From Rhyzopertha dominica (taxonomy: Eukaryota; Arthropoda; Insecta; Coleoptera; Bostrichidae), in the NCBI GenBank assembly GCA_025024175.1, contig QCXZ01000137.1, positions 70,370,680 to 70,434,679 on the forward strand: a stretch of 64,000 nucleotides of DNA, in the 5' to 3' direction. This document shows positions 60,293-64,000 of the stretch, in pieces. The notes beneath the pieces were generated by a model that saw only the letters and a list, made by a program, of their open reading frames with translations, made no database searches and was not told where the DNA came from. How positions within the stretch are numbered: position 1 is the stretch's first letter; every line of letters starts with the position of its first letter. Position numbers and translations under genes: made by a program.

Positions 60293-60537
60293 AAGTGACC
60301 CTTTAGTAACCCTCATCGTGACACTAGTCCCCTTGTGGAAGAGGTGACCTCTGAGAAAGTACTAATCGTGACGCTAAGCCATAACCTGGGCGAAGTGACC
60401 CCTGAGGAAGAGCTAATCGTGACGCTAAGCCATCACCTGGGCGAAGTGACCCCTTAGTAACTCTCATCGTGACGCTAATTCCCTTGTGGAAGAGGTGACT
60501 CCTAAGGAAGTGCTAATCGTAACGCCAAGCCCAACCT
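60293..60537 (+). repeat. Tandem array, five units of about 50 bp
   Basis: Units start at 60293, 60342, 60393, 60444 and 60493, each with (A/G)GTGACC...CTCATCGTGACGCTAA-type sequence. Units 1 and 4 resemble each other (…CCCTTGTGGAAG ending), as do 2, 3 and 5 (…CTAATCGTGACGCTAAGCC), so a two-unit period was also copied. A single related piece, CTAAAGGCAAGTGACCC, occurs at 61536. GC-rich and flanked by GC-rich DNA. Confidence 0.85.
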
Positions 60538-60760
60538 TTTGCATTCCTTCAAGACCTAGACCTTATCTCCGAGAGCTAGCTTAAAGGCAGGGGAGCAAAC
60601 GTGCGTACTAGCACCCGGCCACGAGCAGCCGGCGCCAACTCCACGAGAACGATCTGTATGCGCGGGGAAGCGACCACTTGAACCGTCATCCAACCGGCTT
60701 TGCGAGACCTACCCAGGGAGCCGATCAGCTGCGATAACTGCCTGGTTATCTAAAGTGAAA
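60538..60760. other. GC-rich segment after the tandem array
   Basis: Continues the GC-rich island with sequence such as CACCCGGCCACGAGCAGCC. No open frame is recognised. Base composition unlike the rest of the window suggests the 5' or LTR region of a GC-rich element, or a regulatory island. Confidence 0.35.
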
Positions 60761-61615
60761 TTCTATTTTGCATTCATATCCCTTATTACCTTATGCAATA
60801 GGTTCATACACAAACTACATGTACTTTCTTTCAAAGCCTGTTAAGTAACCAAGAATATGTTACAATGTGGGTGCTTTCGAAGCTCAAAAGACTTCACGTG
60901 AGAGGCAGTGATGATGATAACCTTTGAACTCAAGGCAAGGCGTTGCGGGTATAGCAACTCCACGTACTAAAATGCCGAGACATCATTTAATACGGCACGT
61001 TGAAGAAGTCATACAAGGCTGTGTTCTTTGTATATGTTTTCTCTCTGTATTATGAGTATGTGTTGTTTTTCACAGCAATAACAAATATTGCTGGTCAGTA
61101 TGGTTCTACAACTAACCACCAATTAAACAATTCTGTTTGTTTCTCAGGAAATACATCCAGGTCCCTGCTACACACCTGGCCTTTTTGATGAGCTTCCTTC
61201 AAAGATTAATGACGCAATATGCGATATTTAAGTAAATTAAGTTCTAGCCTGATTTTCTATCATACAAGTGTATCTTTTCATAGCCAAATATAACAGATGG
61301 CTACTACATACAGACTGGAGCCTTTCATGCTGTTTTTCTCCAGTCTATTGTGATCACAAAATATACTATATATTTGGTACACCGAATAATGTGTTTTGTT
61401 AACCTTTCCGTTGCAGAGCTACATATCGATCTAATCTAATTACTAAATAACTAGACGATCACAATTATAAAGTAACTCACGCATAGTACAAACATTCTAA
61501 AATTAAATGTATGAACTGGGTAAGTCAAATTTCTCTAAAGGCAAGTGACCCTTGGCTTTGGAGGATAAAGTTCATAGATAACCTATATTCTATTAGCTTA
61601 CACGCCTTGCGTCAC
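60761..61615. other. No gene recognised
   Basis: AT-rich, with a short hairpin (AGACTGGAG/CTCCAGTCT, 61313-61347) and the stray array-like piece at 61536. Confidence 0.4.
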
Positions 61616-61619
61616 TGAA

Positions 61620-62135
61620 TTACACCATACTATGAATCCGTAGCGAATCTCCGATTCCACCAATGCATAGCATGCAAGTGCTTGCAGTGGCTTCTGATAC
61701 TACAAAACTTAACATGTAGGCACCGGCCAACAATTTTTCTTGCGATCTTATCTGTCTGCTGTTTCCACTTTAGTCGAGCATCTGCAGTAACTACCGGAAA
61801 AGCTGTACTAAAGTGCGTTTCAGTCTGTTGATTGTTTCCTATGTTCATATATTTTTTATCAACTGCTTGTGCTACTAAGAAAAAGCTGATAACGACTGCC
61901 TTTTCAGCGTTACATTTTAGATTGTTCTTTTCAAACCATTTTTACCATGGTTAAAGTATTTGTGAATTTTAGTTTCAAATTTTCGTAACTGCTGTCATAG
62001 AACACTAAAGATGTGTCGTTGCACGTTGGCATATATGCTTAATTTTTTAGTAATCATAAGGTAAGTGGTTGACGCAAATTATGTAAAAAAGGGCCAAGGA
62101 TTGAACCTTGGGGTATCCCTTTGTTTAAAAATACT
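61620..62135 (-). pseudogene. Jockey/CR1-like LINE RT fragment A
   Basis: Minus strand from 62115: KGIPQGSILGPF (RT block 4), NDTSLVFYDSSYENL near 62010, where the YADD site is decayed to CND, then KWFEKNNLKCN and KAVVISF near 61930, and in 61848-61630 DARLKWKQQTDKIARKIVG, the thumb ('D..L.W..H......K'). Sequence fades after RSHCKHLHAMHWWN near 61660. Frame-broken, with no tail seen. Confidence 0.7.
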
Positions 62136-62449
62136 TGGGATAATCCTCGCAGTAATGCTGAAAATTACACTAAAAAATTGCGAACAAACTTTTTTGCTTT
62201 TACAACTATTTTCGTGGTATTCTGAAATAAAGTTTATTTCATAAAGCAACACAATGTAGCAGGCGCTGACGTTATCGCATTTACTAGCGTATTTTTGAAA
62301 TAGGATAACGATTCAAGTGTTTTAATAGTTTGTTATTTATTTAAACTTACACTACACCTAACAGTATAAACCAATTACAGGATAGAAAAAAAGCCACATT
62401 AGATAAAGCTAAAAATATTTAAAAGAAGCAGTAGACTGACTCAGCTCAA
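62136..62449. other. No gene recognised
   Basis: AT-rich spacer between two same-strand LINE fragments. Both fragments contain a PQGS block, so they are separate insertions. Confidence 0.4.
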
Positions 62450-63420
62450 AAAACATGCCAGCAAAAACAAAAGATTACCTAATCAATAAGGTGCTAGTAC
62501 ACTAAAGTCATCTGATCCTATTAAGAGTGCAGTGAAAAGCAACCAAACTCGCATGCAACCGATCAAATCTCTTAATCTGAAAGAAAATGTCTCAGCTATA
62601 TCATTCACAGACATAATAAACAATAATGGTACCAAATTGCTTCCTTGAGGTCCAGAGATCTCATGAAATTTACCAGGCATGTATCCATTATACATGAGGG
62701 ATTGCTCTCTGTTAAGCAAATAACATCGCAAAAGCATTACTAAAGGAGGCTGGTTAATTCTGCCAAATTGTTTGTGAAAGTATTTATCAGATCTGCGTGT
62801 GTATGATATTAACTAAATTGGATAAACTGAATGTTTAGGAATAAAACGATGTTTTCAGAGCATATCTTAGTGCTTACATGCCAATAAATTCTGTCACAAA
62901 GAAGCATTTCGAAGGATTTGCTCTAACTACATGTGATAGATATTGGATTAGAATTCGCAACGTTATGCTTGCCTTCCTTCTTATAAGCTGGGCTTACTTT
63001 TGAGTTTTCACATTTCAGGAAAGCACGAAGTCTTAAGGCAACAATTGAAAATTAAGGTTAGAGTGTATGCCAGTGCAAGGGCACAGTCATGTAGTATGAA
63101 GACAGAGATCATGTCGGGGATCTTTAGAGCAGATAAAACATTAGCTTCTCCAAAACAATCAAGTATTAGTATCGTAATAATAATTAAAAACAAAAGGAGA
63201 AGGCATAATAACAGATGACTATAAACAGAAGAGCCTGACTCTCATCATAAATAATTATTTCACTGCTTATATTGGTAGTTACTTTTATGTTATTAATAAG
63301 TTTCCAAAATTGTTTAATTTCAGCTTTTTCTGCAGAGGATTTTAAATTGTAGTAAATTACCATATTGAAACATAAATTGCTATCGTCGTTTAAAATATTT
63401 TTAAATCATCTTCGCCTAGG
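62450..63420 (-). pseudogene. Jockey/CR1-like LINE linker and RT fragment B
   Basis: Minus strand from 63370: IKQFWKLINNIKV (pre-RT linker), then open frame 63193-63008 with KIPDMISVFILHDCALALA and LKTSCFPEM (usual 'PD.IP...L......L...LT.IFN.SL..G.FP..WK'), KVSPAYKKEGKHNVANSNPI near 62980 (usual 'V.P..K.G......NYRPIS'), FEMLLCDRIYW near 62905, and open frame 62737-62483 with LRCYLLNREQS, SGPQGSNLVPLLFI and VNDIAETFSF. The DLSKAFD block is not readable and the YADD block is missing. It is about half of an ORF2, running toward the right edge of the window. Confidence 0.7.
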
Positions 63421-64000
63421 AACTCAAATCTGCTTCATTCGATGAAATTGATAGAAATACTCAGTGGTAGCTTATATACCCTAAGTGAAAATATAAACTC
63501 TTCATAGCCAATTGGTACATCAATAGCTTAACTATTTAGACACCTATCCAAATTTAAACATAAGGCTGTAATCCCAGAATAACACCAAGTATATCAAACA
63601 TCGGAGGAAGCTTACAGTTTTAAAAATGCAATGCGCAGATGGCAACCGCTTTTAAATTTGTTTCAGAAGTATAACTGACTCAACCCCCAAGTTTTCCAGT
63701 TCCAGAACGTTCGATGCATCAATAACGCGACAGCCACGCCGGTTACCATTAAAAAGGTGTGCACCTCCCGAAGATTACAAAACTTCCAACTTGTTTCGTT
63801 CACAAAAAGAAATAAACACACAAAGCTGGCAGGTAATTTCGTTTATTCCGAGAGCTTATCTAAACCTCTGCTTGTCAGAAGTTTAAATAATAAATTCAGC
63901 AATTATCCGCAAAACAATCTGCCGGAATGTAACAATAAGTTTAAGCGTTTCTTTGCGAGGCATTTTATTATGAAAGTTGGAGAGAACGTTTATGGGAGGG
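63421..64000. other. No gene recognised
   Basis: Nothing recognised to the window edge. The upstream part of LINE fragment B may extend into here in unrecognisable form. Confidence 0.4.

Noticed and set aside
60293..60537. CRISPR array
   Set aside because: Units are contiguous, diverged and about 50 bp with no unique spacers; the genome is eukaryotic.
1..64000. Intact LTR retrotransposon or endogenous virus
   Set aside because: No paired LTRs, protease, integrase or envelope motifs seen on either strand.

Overview
The window looks like AT-rich nuclear DNA from an arthropod, most likely an insect. The basis is the low GC, the eukaryotic transposon families present (Penelope-like, Jockey/CR1-like and RTE-like LINEs, DDE transposases with NRxNCRYWS/QQDGAPxH motifs, hAT), a 5S rRNA-like copy with the metazoan internal promoter, and insect-style LINE tails ending AATAAAGT-TATTATTATT. 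Isolated N bases mark draft sequence. The species cannot be told from this. I recognise no intact host protein-coding gene; nearly every recognisable coding stretch is a broken mobile-element gene, carrying stops, frameshifts and lost catalytic residues.

Layout. 0.8-10 kb is a nest of dead elements: an RTE-like LINE end (+), a Penelope-like copy ending in a perfect fold-back (-), a hAT/ZBED5-like transposase relic (+), a Jockey-like RT fragment (+) abutting an RTE-like LINE (-), and a second copy of the same Penelope-like element (-). 11-16 kb holds a DDE transposase relic (-) and a LINE endonuclease fragment (-). 19-20.5 kb has clusters of a degenerate TTTACAC-type repeat. 22-28 kb has a DDE transposase relic (+), a LINE RT relic (+), a 1.35-kb element with long inverted termini, and a LINE 3' end (+). 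31-38.7 kb has three more DDE transposase relics (-), a 0.5-kb mariner-like element and a 0.75-kb element with 200-bp inverted repeats. 43-48 kb has a non-autonomous hAT element with target-site duplications, a roughly 1.3-kb DDE transposon relic, and a SWIM/YqaJ-type gene fragment between inverted repeats. 53.8-57.7 kb has a hAT end, the 5S-like copy, hairpin elements and a CR1/Jockey-like LINE (-). 59.7-60.7 kb is a GC-rich island with a strong hairpin and a 5 x 50-bp tandem array. 61.6-63.4 kb carries two further LINE fragments (-).

The stretches between these elements are low-GC, stop-filled sequence that could be intergenic or intronic. A few GC-richer patches (39.4, 36.5, 58.2, 28.9 and 47.4 kb) are the best places to look for host exons or conserved elements. 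One, 39416-39553, has a strong acceptor and donor and a 138-bp open frame, but no recognised homology.

No genes work together as a pathway here. The main biological content is the layered transposon record. I saw no CRISPR array, prokaryotic operon or intact viral gene.
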